Shown: positions 34,450 to 44,502 of the stretch, in pieces | Position numbering within the stretch: the first letter of the stretch is position 1 | Layout: every line of letters starts with the position of its first letter | NCBI GenBank assembly: GCA_002794785.1 | Contig: NBBA01000003.1 | Span: 2,232,001 to 2,296,000 of the forward strand | Origin: Coniferiporia sulphurascens | Lineage: Eukaryota > Basidiomycota > Agaricomycetes > Hymenochaetales > Hymenochaetaceae | Reading direction: 5' to 3' | Length of the DNA: 64,000 nucleotides | Notes under the pieces: model-generated | Database searches by the model: none | What the model was told of the DNA's origin: nothing | The model's input: only the letters and a program-made list of their open reading frames with translations | Made by a program: the position numbers and the translations under genes

Positions 34450-34481
34450 CATCCTTCTTGTCCTCTTACCACCACCATCTC
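34450..34481 (+). promoter_or_regulatory. Conserved 5'-terminal motif (D1)
   Basis: CATCCTTCTTGTCC, then TCTTACCACCACCATCTC, at the first base of the composite. Identical to the D2 motif. Confidence 0.75.
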
Positions 34482-35717
34482 GGTTTCACGACTGGGGTCG
34501 GCTGGGGGGAAGTCGCAGCTACCCGACCTTGTCTGGACTCTCTGGGACTGGGCATCGTATGAGAGAAGGTTCCGACTCACCCTGGTGTGCCGGGGTTGGT
34601 CGTCGGTCGCTGTAATGCGGCGGGGAACAGGCGCAGAGCTTGCCGGCGGTCTTGGCAACCTGTCGAAAATGTTGCTTCTGGTCAGATTCTCGGTGAGCAT
34701 ACAATCCTTCTGGCATCTGCGCTGTCCTCTCGGGGTGGTGTACTTGTTGGGCTCGCATTGTATGTGGGCTCGGCGGGGGGGGACACGACATTAATGTCCT
34801 CACAGGGGGGGGGGGAAACCCCCTGCCTTGCAGCGGGCAACTTCGGTCAGGTGATCTTGGTTCAGGGCAACTCGGATCACACCTTTGGGTGCTGAGCAAT
34901 GCCCTCCTGGGTACCTTGGGGCCCGCATTGTCCCTGGCATGACAAATCAAAAACTGCCCCCCCAAATTCCCAAAAGGGTCTCTGATGACAGCACCTTGTG
35001 CTAAAAGGAGATAGGGGGCTCATAACACATGGTGTGGCGGTAAGAACCACCCAACACTGAAAGGCGACAGGGCACCATGGGCCTCTTGGGTGGGTTGGAC
35101 CCCCTTGAGGTGGTTAGTATCCCCTACTCCCTGGGATGGCTTTGCCACCGGGGTTGGGTATGCGAGATGGAGATCCTGGTATGATTGCAGATCCAGAAGC
35201 GGGGCTGGGGGTTGACTGGGCGCTTGTCCCATGACCTCGGTGCCTGAGTATTCCGGCTGTAATGGCTGTTTCTGAAGTGCGTGCCAGGGCATGGGAAAGG
35301 GCCTGCATGGAGTGTGTGTCGGCATTCCAGCGCACTGAAGTGTAGTGTCTCGGGCCATAGTGCTGTGGGACAGTCCCCCATAGTGGCTCCAGAGGACTAA
35401 ATCCTCCATCAGTTTGTGTGGGGGTAATTCCCACTACGGGCTTAAGTTGATTCCCAGAAGCACAGTGGTACTCTACAGGACCTCTATGGTTGGGGAGGGA
35501 ATGTGTAGGGTAGGGGGGTTGTTCCAGATGGGTGGGGTAGTGCCTACAGCACTGTGACCCTCACTCGGGATGGCCTCCTGGCACGGCATGCCTTACCCTA
35601 GTGCTCCAATATAGCGCCCATATGTCGTAGAGGACAGTGGGAGCAGTTTTGGTCGGCTGCATATCCTGAGGAAGGTACACATGTTGTTTGAGTCCCGCAA
35701 GGGCGCTCTTAATTCTG
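34450..35717 (+). other. D1: non-coding D sequence, subfamily Da
   Basis: 1,268 bp, closely matching D2. Landmarks: GGCATCGTATGAGAGAAGG, GACACGACATTAATGTCC followed by a long G-run, GGAGATAGGGGGCTCATAAC, GGCTTAAGTTGATTCCCAG, and the end GCAAGGGCGCTCTTAATTCTG. All frames are closed at short intervals. Function unknown. Confidence 0.8.
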
Positions 35718-35905
35718 GCACCTCCGCCACCATCTGCTTGGCCTTCGCTGTGATGGAATTAGAGGGGCACCCCACTGACGAAGATATGGACTTGGACCTC
35801 CTTAGGGAATACATGAGTCGTATGCTTGGACCCCGACCCCAGGACCCGGACCCGGCTCTCTTGGAGCTTTCAGGCATGATTCCTCCCTTTTCCTCTACTC
35901 AATGA
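35718..35905 (+). pseudogene. A2 ORF2 C-terminal stub inside the D1 composite
   Basis: Reads TSATICLAFAVMELEGHPTDEDMDLDLLREYMSRMLGPRPQDPDPALLELSGMIPPFSSTQ, with the stop at 35903-35905. As in D2, D reads into it in frame (MLFESRKGALNSG). Confidence 0.8.
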
Positions 35906-36219
35906 CTGCCTTTCGGACTCTCACGCACATGTCCTGGCCAGTGCTCTCACCCTCCCTTTCCAATTCTAAGCTACCCCCTTTACCTGCCCTAACCTGCTTG
36001 GTTTTGTCATAGCAATATGTATTCCTCTCCCTTGTTTCCCCTTTACTAATAGGGACCCTTCCCACCTTGGCACCCTTCGGGGAGCAGGGTCCCCACCCAG
36101 TTTTGTGTGTTGCATGATGACGGGCGCCTCTGTTGTTATGTAGTTAGGGCCCCCCCTTCGGGGGGGCAGCTTGTAATTAGGTAGTACTGCAGGAATAATA
36201 ATTAAAAAAAAAAAAAAAA

Positions 36220-37940
36220 GGACCTGCAGAGAAAGGGAGAAAGGTCTGTTAGCTATGTTTTTAAAAAGTTTATGGCCGATAGAGTGAGGGGTGTGCCAGA
36301 GGCGCAGAGAATGGGTCATCTTTATATACTCAAAATAGAAAGAGAGAGGGGGAACAGAGCAGAGAAAATTTGTGGAATGGGGGGAGGCACCTTTAAAGAC
36401 ACCTAGGATCCAGCAGCATGCCGTGTTTTGCACGGCTTGCAGGCAGTTTACCAGTGTTTTTTGGTGGCTGCCATGGTACCAGACTGGTGCTCCCCATGAG
36501 AGGACAGAGCATACACAGGAGGTGTAAAGGCGGCGGAGGAGGAGGGCCGAGATGCCGCATTGAGTGTTGCCTAGAATGCAGAGGGCGGCAAGTGTGGAGA
36601 GCCCCTTGGAGCGCATACACTCAACATGTGGCTTGAAGGAGAGGCCTGGGTCCCACCATATCCCCAGCCACCTGAGTGGGATAGAGGGGCGGATCAGGGT
36701 GTTGGGGTCGACCTGCACCCTGGCTGTGTCCCAGCCTTGGTAGCCGGTACACCGTCGGGGGGGGGTGGAAGTGAAGGCACTCCGTCTTGGCGGCTTTGAT
36801 GTTGAGACTGATGGTGCCGAAGAGGGTATCGAGTTGGTGGTAGGCGCAGGCAAGGGCACGACAGTTGGATGCCACTGAGGGTCCTACACAGATTAGTAGA
36901 TGGTCATCGACATATGCGAGGGCTGTAGTGCCGGCTTGGTGAAAGCACCGGAGGACTACGCCTGCAAATATCGTTGACAGGATGGGGGACACCGGCAATC
37001 CTTGTGGGGTGCCGAGGTCAGGTTTGGGGGTGGTTGGGAGGGTGGTGCCATCGAAAGAAACAGTGACCTGCCGGTCCGTCATGAAGGACAGGCACCAGTT
37101 GGCCATGTTGGGCGTGCAACCGAGGTCTAGCAGTTGTCGGTGGAGTAGCTGAGGGTGGACTGAATCGAAAAAACCCTGTATGTCAACCACAAGGACCAAG
37201 CATACAAGGCCTTCTGAGTGGGCCTGCTCTGCTATCTGTAAAAGGTGTTGGGCAGCGTCATAGACGGAATGTCCTTGGCGCCCCCGTATTGGTTGGGTGG
37301 CAGCCAGTCACACGTGTTTGCGAGATACTGGAGCTGGTTAGCTATTATCTTTTCGAGGAGTTTCCCTAGGGTCTCCTCAAGGGTTATGGGCCAATAGGAA
37401 CACAGCGAGAATGGGTCCTTCTTGTTAGGCTTCCGCAGCATCACTACTTTTGCTGCCCGCCAATGCTCTGGGTGGTGCCCTAAGCGGAGGCAGTCATTGA
37501 AAAGTGAGAGAATCTCGTCGGGGTAGGCATCCACCACCCATTTCAGGGGGTAGCCTATCCCCGAGAGGCCCAGAGCCGACAAGTTGGAGGTGTCAGCCAG
37601 TGCCCCCATTAGCTCTGTGAGGAGTATGGGCAGGGCAGCTGGTTGAGGTGGTGGTGGTGGAGTCGGGTCCACTGCCTGGGGTGGGGGGGGCATGAAGAAA
37701 GTCTCGCGAAATAGCTCACCTTTCTCATCATCCGTCTGTGTGAAGGATCCGTCTTGTTTCTTGAGCGATGGGATGGGAGTTGGTCGGTTCCCAAGGCCTC
37801 GTTTGGCCCAGTTCCAGATGTTGGAGGCATCCGCTTCTGCTGCCTGGTCGGTGTAAAACTGTCATTTGGCCGTCCTGACTCCTCTTTTGAAGGTGCGTCA
37901 AGCTGAAGCTTTCTGGAGGGGGGTGGTGGCCGCCATCACG
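36220..37940 (-). mobile_element. M5: A1 fragment, minus strand, truncated at both ends
   Basis: A1 ORF2 from the linker (37940) to the start of RNase H (36220, LQV). It lacks the 3' UTR and tail, so the 3' side was lost. Its 3' edge abuts the D1 composite tail. Its 5' edge abuts the 5' motif of E8, consistent with E8 having inserted into it. Confidence 0.82.
36220..37940 (-). pseudogene. M5 ORF2: linker and RT, frameshifted
   Basis: Pieces in order on the minus strand: GTGPNEALGTD-type linker with a TGA near 37860; MPPPPQAVDPTPPPPPQPAALPILLTELMGALADTSNLSALGLSGIGYPLKW; KPNKKDPFSLCSYWPITLEETLGKLLEK; a frameshift near 37280; VVDIQGFFDSVHPQLL; LGTPQGLPVSP; YVDD; a frameshift near 36740; MRSKGLSTLAALCILGNTQCGISALLLRRLYTSC; TACCWILGVFKGASPHSTNFLC; SLSLQV. 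The catalytic YVDD is kept. GTPQGS reads GTPQGL, damaging that motif. Confidence 0.82.
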
Positions 37941-37972
37941 CATCCCTTCTTGGCTTCTTACCACCACCATCT
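37941..37972 (+). promoter_or_regulatory. Conserved 5'-terminal motif (E8, B form)
   Basis: CATCCCTTCTTGGC, then TTCTTACCACCACCATCTCC. The next bases CTAGCGTGGGCAGCTCAAACTCCCCC lead into the ORF1 ATG at 38001 and are similar in A1. Confidence 0.7.
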
Positions 37973-38000
37973 CCCTAGCGTGGGCAGCTCAAACTCCCCC

Positions 38001-39008
38001 ATGGCAGATCGGTTTGGTGGACATCCCCTATGACCTACAGGCCTCTCAACAGCTAGCTCTACAGTGTCTGGAGCGGCCAACCCTGGCCGCCATCAGTCAC
38101 CAACCGCCCCCCAAAGCCACTCGCTGTCCCCACCTCCGCAACTCACCCCTCCCAACTACGACGCCCTCACGGGCGAAACCCCGCTAGGCGACCTCAACCA
38201 GTGGCCCCAGCGGGGCACACAGACCACCCTCGACATCACCCTCGCCCAGATCACATCAGGGCAACATCAAGACGACCAGATGCAGGACGAACCGCAGACA
38301 CCCCCTCAGTCGACAGGCAAACGCAGTGCCGACGTCCTCTCCCCCGAGACCCCTCGCAACCGGCTAGTCACATCAGAGTTCGTCCGAGCCCTAACTGACT
38401 TCGCGCCAAACGTGGAAAGGGCACTCGACACCCTCAAGGCCAGAATCGAACAGGCCACCGACTCCACAGCAGTTGTACAAGCGACAGCAGCATTCCTGGG
38501 GAAACTAACAGCCCTCAGCCATGAAGCGCTGTCGACAATGTACCGGATGCAAGACAGGGATGACCCAGAACATGTAGCCACCCACACAGTGGAACAGGAG
38601 TATGCCCAAGCCACGATGGGAGCAAGGATTTCACTCGGAGCACCCTTCTCCTCCACCATGAGGGCCCCGTTCACCTTTAACACAAGGACTAACCCGCAGG
38701 CTCAAGCCCAACCTACCCCCCCCGACTCACAGATATCAGCGCTGGTGGACGTCATCAAGCGGCTCTCAGTCGATGTGGGGAACCTCACCCGCCAGGTCTC
38801 CTCCATGGCCTCACGCCCTGCCCTGTGGCCGCAACAAGCCCCACAGCAGACTCCCACCAACATGGGAGGAACCACCCCAACTCCCACCACCATGGCAACA
38901 GTAGCCACTACTATCACACCGGCTCAACTTGAGGCCGTGGCGAAAGTCGTGCCAGCAGGAGCCCCAATGACATATGCCCAGTTAGCAGCAATCACAGCTA
39001 ACCTCCCC
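38001..39008 (+). pseudogene. E8 ORF1, N-terminal part (family B)
   Basis: Start chosen at MADRFGGHPL (38001) because M7 has the same start and an open frame. Here TGA 38031-38033 replaces the CGA of M7, after which 38064 onward is open: MSGAANPGRHQSPTAPQS, LTPPNYDALTGETPLGDLNQWPQRGTQ, MQDEPQTPPQSTGKRSADVLSPETPRNRLVTSEFVRALTDFAPNVERALDTL, MTYAQLAAITANLP. The zinc-knuckle half is missing. Confidence 0.82.
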
Positions 39009-39040
39009 CATCCTTCTTGTCCTCTTACCACCACCATCTC
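39009..39040 (+). promoter_or_regulatory. Conserved 5'-terminal motif (D3)
   Basis: CATCCTTCTTGTCC, then TCTTACCACCACCATCTC, identical to D1, at the first base after B ORF1 sequence. Confidence 0.75.
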
Positions 39041-40298
39041 TGGTTTTCACTGGGGGTCGTCTGGGGGTTCATCGCAGCAACCCGTGCTCTGGTCTGGTAT
39101 TCTACTGGGTCAACATGAGAGAAGGCTTCTGACTGCGCACCTTTTGTAAAGGAGTGCTGCTCACTGGTCGCCGAGGCGCTGTAGCGGTGTCGTCTGATGG
39201 CGCAAAAGGGGCTCACACCCGCCAGGGGGCAAGCAACCCATTGTTAATGTTGCATTGGGGGGGGATGGCTCAGTGAGTACCAAGATCCTCTCTCACGTCT
39301 GCTGTGCTCTCTCAGGGCATGGTGCTTGGCTGGTCCACCTCTTGGCAGCACAAGGGGTGCATGCCTGCCAGTTGGGGGGGGACATGACGTTAATGTCCCC
39401 ACACCCGCGCGGGGGGGGGGGGGGGTAACCCTCTGCCCTTCAGTGGTCGGCTTCAGTCGGGAGACCTCGGGTTTGGGGAAACTCGGATCTAACCTTCGGG
39501 TTGTGCCCCTGGGCATGGGGCCACATTGTCCTTGGCATGACAAACCATAAAAACTGCCACCCCAAATCCCGAAAGGGTCTCTGATGATGTCACTAGTTGA
39601 TATAAGGAGATAGGGGCTTCTTAACACATGGCGTTGCGGTAAGAACCAGCCGACACGAAAGCGACAGGCCACCATGGGCCTTTTGGGGGGGTGTGGCTGG
39701 CCCTAGCCCTTTTGAGGGTAGGCATTGGTGCCCCCCGAGAGGTGGTTAGTCAAGTGGACTCCCTGGCAGCCTCGGAAGAGATAGGCCAGGGTCCAAGCCT
39801 CTGGCGACATGTCAACTCTGGTATGCTGCAGATCCAGAAGCGGGCCTTGTGCCTGAGTATTCCCCTTTGGGGCTCTGAAGTGTGTGCTGGGGAACAGGAA
39901 ACTCTGGGGGGGCCTAGGAAACCCCTCCACTATGGAGCGAACTGTAGCAGTGGGGGATAGTTCCCTCCACTGGCTCCAGAGCACTAAATCTGGTGTGGGT
40001 GCACATAGGAGTAAGTCCTATTGTGTGCTTAAGTTGATTCCCAGAAATGAGCAGCACTCTGCAATGGTAAGCAGGGTAAGGGGGGGAATGTGTAGGGTAG
40101 GGGGGGCACCCAATGGGTGGGGTAGTGCCTACAGCACCACGACCCCCACTCGGAATGTCTCCCTGGCACGGCATGCCCTTCCCAATCCAGCACACTGTAG
40201 AGGACAGTGTGTCGGGTATAAGTCCTACCAGTCAGGCATCTATGTCACAAGGAAGGTGCACACATAGTGGAGCCCTGCAAGGGCGCCCTTTAATTCTG
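39009..40298 (+). other. D3: non-coding D sequence, subfamily Db
   Basis: About 1,290 bp. Related to D1/D2 along its length but closest to D4: CATGAGAGAAGGCTTC, CTCACTGGTCGCCGAGGCGC, TGACGTTAATGTCCCC followed by a G-run, GTGCTTAAGTTGATTCCCAG, and the end GCAAGGGCGCCCTTTAATTCTG. No long ORF. Confidence 0.8.
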
Positions 40299-41532
40299 GT
40301 GGATGGATCCTCTGGCATTTACAAATGGTCGAGTTTCATTTGCCTCTCCTATCACTCCAGTCAGCAAAGACACCCGCAAGGAATTTGTGGAAGCCGTGCG
40401 CACCTTGAGCACCCTCCCCCACCTCCAGGTCTTCACTGATGGCTCATGCATGGGCAAGAAGTCTGGTTCAGCGGTCTGTGCCATGCAGGGCCTCACCTGC
40501 CTTAAATCGCGTCGACTAGCCTCCCCCACCTGTGCCACCGCCATGGACGCAGAGATTTTCTCCCTCACCTCTGCTCCGACATGGGCCGCACACCACCTCT
40601 GGGAGCTACTGCCTGTCGCATCAGATGTATTCTTTTTGTCTGATTCGCTGATGGCCCTCCACCTTATCCGTACATGGGCACTGGCCCCAGGCGCCCACCT
40701 CCTTCATCAATGGAAGGCAGGGGTCCAGACGCTCTTGGACTCATATCCGGATCTTTCCGTTCACTTCGTATGGTGCCCAGGTCACTCGGACATCCCCGGG
40801 AATGAATGGGCTGACAGCGAGGCCAAGTTTGCCACAAACCTACCCCCGTCTTCCCTCACACCCTCCACCTCCGGGCTGAAAGAGACTGCCGTCAACACTC
40901 TGATGGAACGATGGTCACTCTCACTCGCCCGCCCCCTAGCTTCGACTGCCGACAAATATCTCGCTGTCAATGGGGCACCCTCCCACTGACCATGTAAGCT
41001 GCTAACACACTCAGTCGACCACCCACGAAAAGAGCTCTCAGCGGTCGCCCAGATCCTCTGCCATGCCGGTCCCTATGAGGGTTACTGGCTGAGCTTCGAC
41101 TCAGTCTACTGATGCAGACATGGTCTGATCTCGCACTGCTGATGGCACAACCACCCCCCCTGGCCTGCTCAGTCCACTGCCCACGTCTTGGGCAGCTGCT
41201 GTACTTTCCAGCCATGGATCCGTAAGGTCTGGCCACCACGTGACCCTCTCCCGACCCATCACACCGAATGGGCCGATGAAAACCGCCTCCAGGCTCTGCA
41301 TCGCTGGCTAAAGCTAACAGGACACATGACCCGCCTCTCTGACCGTACCTCCGCCACTATCCGCCTGGCCTTTGCCGCAATGGAGCTGGAGGGACACCCA
41401 ACTGATGAAGATATGGACCTGGACCTCCTCCGGGACTACATGAGTCGTATGCTTGGACCCCGTTCCCAGGATCCGGACCCGGCTCTCTTGGAGCTTTCAG
41501 GTGCGCTTCCTCCCCTTCCCTCTACTCTGTGA
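40299..41532 (+). pseudogene. A2 ORF2, RNase H to C-terminus, inside the D3 composite
   Basis: Open from 40303 to 40989: WMDPLAFTNGRVSF-type start, LQVFTDGSCMGKKSGSAVCAMQG, DAEIFSLTSAPTWAAHHLWELLPVASDVFFLSDSLMALHL, WCPGHSDIPGNEWADSEAKFATNLPP. TGA codons at 40987-40989, 41110-41112 and 41140-41142 all sit where related copies have CGA. It then runs to LLRDYMSRMLGPRSQDPDPALLELSGALPPLPSTL, stop 41530-41532. Confidence 0.85.
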
Positions 41533-41845
41533 CTGCCTTTCGGACTCTCCCACATATGTCCCAGCCAGCACTCTCGCCCTCCCTTTCCAATTCTAAGTTA
41601 CCCCCATTACCTGCTCTCATCCGCTTGGTTTTGTCATAGCGATATGTATTCCTCTCTCCCTCTCCTCCTTTCCTTCTAATAGGGGCCCTTCCCACCTTGG
41701 CACCCTTCAGGGAGCAGGGCCCCCACCCAGTTTCGCGTGCTGTGCAATGACGGGCACCTCCGTTGTTATGTAGTTAGGGCCCCCCCTTCGGGAGGGCAGC
41801 TTGTAATTATGTAATACTGCAGGAATAATAAATTAAATTAAAATC

Positions 41846-42596
41846 GGCAATCATTGATCACCATGCGGACGCGTTCATGAAGTATATGCATGACCGCTGC
41901 CTAGCTCTCCCAGCGGATCGGCCATTATCGGACCGATTCCAACTGACCCCCTCCAGAGTACGGCCCAGATCGACGTTATGCATCTCAATGGTGCCCTGCC
42001 GGGACGTCTTCTTCGGGCAAAACCCACACCCCATCACCGAAGCGGCCCTCCTTGCAGAGGTCCGCCAGAACCCCTCCCTCAAGCACTTCGATTTTGTGGT
42101 GCCCCCACACTACACCACGATACCGGAGAAGCTTCCTCAACTGGCAGCCTGCCCAGTATCCTTCACCTTTGTCGACCCAGACGGGCAAACCCGAGCACGC
42201 CTCCTCAAGAGAAACAGGGTTTACCTATTTGGCTCCTCCCTCCGCCTTTCGGTCCCACCAGTCCGGCCTGGCCTCACCCAGTGTGAACGCTGCCAAGGAC
42301 TCAGCCATGGAAAGAAGGGCTGCCAAGCCCAGGCTCGTTGTGCCGAATGTGCTGGACAGCACTTGACGGCCAACCACCATAAGTTGTGCACTTACTGTGC
42401 AAATGACGCAGTCGAAGGAGATGCCTGCCCCCACCCCCGCCACTGCGCTAACTGCCAGGGCGACCACCCCGCCACCCTTCCCACCTGCCCGAAGAAGAAG
42501 CACTTCCGCACCATTGACTCCGCCCTACAGGTAGAAGAGGACACCGACGCCTTTATGGAAGAGGACATATGAGTGCACAAATCCATGTACTCCAGT
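41846..42596 (+). mobile_element. E8b: B-family ORF1 3' half and ORF2 start
   Basis: B sequence from ORF1 (SAIIDHHADAF) to the first 9 codons of ORF2, where the minus-strand A2 copy M8 interrupts it at 42597. It follows the D3 composite tail directly. Confidence 0.82.
41847..42572 (+). CDS. E8b ORF1, C-terminal half with zinc knuckles (partial)
   Basis: Open throughout: AIIDHHADAFMKYMHDRCLALPADRP, LTPSRVRPRSTLCISMVPCRDVFFGQNPHPITEAALLAEVRQNPSLKHFDF, FTFVDPDGQTRARLLKRNRVYLFGSSLRLSVPP. Then the knuckles CERCQGLSHGKKGC, CAECAGQHLTANHHKLC, CTYC and CANCQGDHPATLPTC. It ends EEDI; stop TGA 42570-42572 overlaps the ORF2 ATG at 42569 (ATGA). ORF2 begins MSAQIHVLQ and is cut after nine codons. Confidence 0.85.
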   Translation, partial: AIIDHHADAFMKYMHDRCLALPADRPLSDRFQLTPSRVRPRSTLCISMVPCRDVFFGQNPHPITEAALLAEVRQNPSLKHFDFVVPPHYTTIPEKLPQLAACPVSFTFVDPDGQTRARLLKRNRVYLFGSSLRLSVPPVRPGLTQCERCQGLSHGKKGCQAQARCAECAGQHLTANHHKLCTYCANDAVEGDACPHPRHCANCQGDHPATLPTCPKKKHFRTIDSALQVEEDTDAFMEEDI

Positions 42597-42910
42597 TTAT
42601 TATTATTATTATTATTATTCCTGCAGTATTACATAATTACAAGCTGCCCCCCTGAAGGGGGGGCCCTAACTACATAACAATGGAGGCACCTGTCATCATG
42701 CAACGCATGAAACTGGGCGGGGGCCCTGCTCCCCAAGGGGAGCCAGAGTGGGAAGGGCCCCTATTAGTAAGGTAACAGAAAGAGGGAGGAATATGTATCA
42801 CTACAGCCAAGCCAAACAGATGACATCAGGCAACAAAGGGGGTAGCTTAGAAATGGAAAGGGGGGGCAAGAGCACCAGCCAGGACATATGTGGGAGAGTC
42901 CGAAAGGCAT

Positions 42911-43584
42911 TCACATAACAGAGGAAAAGGGAGGAAGCACACCTGAGAGCTCCAAGAGAGCCAGGTCCGGGTCCTGGGTATGGGTTCCAAGCATACGACT
43001 CATGTAATCCCGGAGGAGGTCCAAGTCCATATCTTCATCAGTCGGGTGCCCCTCAAGTTCCATCGTGGCGAAGGCCAGGCAGATGGAGGCGGAGGTGCAG
43101 TCAGAAAAGCGGTTAAGATGCCCTATCAGTTTAAGCTAGCGGTGCAGAACCTGGAGGCGGTTTTCATCGGCCCATTCGGCATGGTGGGTTGGAAGTGGGT
43201 CATGGGGGGGCCAGACCCTACGGATCCAGGGACGGAAAGTGCGACATCTGCCCAAGACATGGGTGGTTGACTGTGCTGGCCAGGGGGGGTGGTTATGCCA
43301 TCAGCAGTGTGAGATCAGGCCGTGCCTGTGTCAGTAGACTGAGTCGAAACTCAGCCAGTAACCCCCATAGGGACCGGTGTGACATAGAACCTGGGCGACT
43401 GCTGAGAGCTCCCGGCGGGGGTGGTCCACTGACTGTGTCATGAGCTTTCGGGGACAGTGGGAGGGGACACCACTAACAGCTAGGTATTTATCGGCTGTTG
43501 AGGCAAGAGGATGGGCGAGAGAAAGGGTCCATCGCTCCATGAGGGTTTTGACAGCGTCCTCTTTCAGTGTGGAGGTGGAGGGTG
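42911..43584 (-). pseudogene. M8 ORF2, C-terminus
   Basis: From 43584 down: APSTLKEDAVKTLMERWTLSLAHPLASTADKYLAVSGVPSHCPRKLMTQSVDHPRRELSAVAQVLCHTGPYGGYWLSFDSVY, then a stop at 43331-43333 (CGA to TGA). The HNHPPWPAQSTTHVLG block, a TAG near 43135, and MSRMLGTHTQDPDLALLELSG follow. Stop TGA at 42911-42913. Confidence 0.82.
43573..43584. repeat. Target-site duplication of M7 (left copy; right copy 50846-50857)
   Basis: AGGTGGAGGGTG at both ends of 43585-50845, 12 of 12 bases. It is M8 ORF2 sequence on the minus strand. It shows that the outer ends of M7 belong to one insertion despite the rearranged interior. Confidence 0.87.
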
Positions 43585-44502
43585 CTTTTTTTTTAATTTT
43601 ATTTTTTAAATTTATTATTCCTACTGTGTTCTGTAATACACCTGCAGCCCCATAGGGGCCGCCTGTAAACTACCTAACTACTGAGGCGCCCGTCATCACT
43701 CATTGAGTGAAACTGGGCAGGGCACATGCCTCCAGGGAGGCCTAGTGTACTTACACACCCTATTAGGGATAAATAATGGAGGGGAAGAGGGAGGAATACA
43801 TATCATGACTACAAAGAACCCAAGCAAGTTAAAACAAGGTCAGGAAAGATGAGTCCCTTAGAAGCGGAAAGGAGTGGCTGTGATTGCCATAGAAGAAACC
43901 AATGGGGAAACCAAAGGGCAGTCACAAGTCAGAGGGAAATGGGGGGGTGTACCTGAGAGCTCCAAAAGGGCCGGGTCCACGTCCTGAGTCCTGGGTCCCA
44001 GCAACCTGCGCACATAGCCCTGGAGGGTATCTAAGTCGAGGTTATTGTCAGTGGGGAGTCCATCCAAGTCCATAGCCCCAAAGGCAAGGCGAATCGCCCC
44101 AGCTGTGCGGTTAGACATCCGGTTGAGGTGGCCTGTAAGGCATAGCCAGTGCCTTAAGACCAGGAGGTGGTTTTCATCTGCCCATTCAGTATGGTGGACA
44201 GGGAGGGGGTCGCTCTTGGGCCAAACATGCAGTATCCAAGGCTGGAAGGTTTTGCATCTGCCAAGGATATGGGAGGTTGACTGTGCTGGCCAGGGTGGGT
44301 GGTTGTGCCACCTGCAGTGAGAGATCAGGCCGTGTCTGTGCCAGTAGGCTGAGTTGAAGCTCAGCCAGTAGCCCCCGTAGGGACCGGCACAGCAGAGGAC
44401 CTGCGCTACCACAGTGAGTTCTGAGTGAGGGTGGTTGACCGAGATAGTTATGAGCTTTCTTGGTCATCATGTGGGGGGCCCTGTTACCGCCAAGTATTTG
44501 TC
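43585..44502 (-). pseudogene. M7-locus B ORF2 C-terminus, 3' UTR and tail
   Basis: Reads KYLAVTGPPT, VAQVLCCAGPYGGYWLSFNSAYWHRHGLISHCRWHNHPPWPAQSTSHILGRC, then LQGYVRRLLGPRTQDVDPALLELSGTPP, with a frameshift just before the expected stop near 43930. The B-type UTR follows with hairpin near 43644-43662 (GCAGCCCC / GGGGCCGC) and a T-rich (A-rich on minus) tail. It may belong to the D4 composite rather than to M7 (see findings). Confidence 0.8.

Larger units (their letters stand above)
34450..36219 (+). mobile_element. Composite D1-A2 element
   Basis: D1 (34450-35717) is fused to an A2 3' end that starts in the ORF2 C-terminus (TSATICLAF). It ends with the A-type UTR, hairpin and a run of about 17 A. 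The left flank is MB and the right flank is M5, an A1 copy; no duplication is visible, so one flank was probably rearranged later. The fusion point differs from those of D2, D3 and D4. Confidence 0.82.
37941..39008 (+). mobile_element. E8: B-family LINE, 5' part
   Basis: Begins with the B form of the 5' motif, a 60-bp leader and ORF1. It is cut at 39008 by the D3 composite. More B ORF1 follows that composite at 41846, but about 330 bp of ORF1 is missing between. The second piece is therefore either the same copy with a deletion or a separate truncated one. Confidence 0.8.
39009..41845 (+). mobile_element. Composite D3-A2 element
   Basis: D3 (39009-40298) is fused to a longer A2 3' part that starts at the beginning of RNase H (GWILWHLQ / WMDPLAFTNGR). 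It ends with the A-type UTR, hairpin and tail near 41845. It lies in or between B ORF1 pieces. No duplication was found. This fusion point is the most 5' of the four composites. Confidence 0.82.

Noticed and set aside
39009..40298. D as a coding element or a SINE
   Set aside because: No frame is conserved among the four copies. I see no tRNA- or 5S-like A/B boxes, and it is too long for a typical SINE. Left as non-coding and of unknown nature.
39009..42596. D3 composite as a simple insertion in one B element
   Set aside because: About 330 bp of B ORF1 is missing between the flanks and there is no duplication, so E8 and E8b may be separate copies. Left open.
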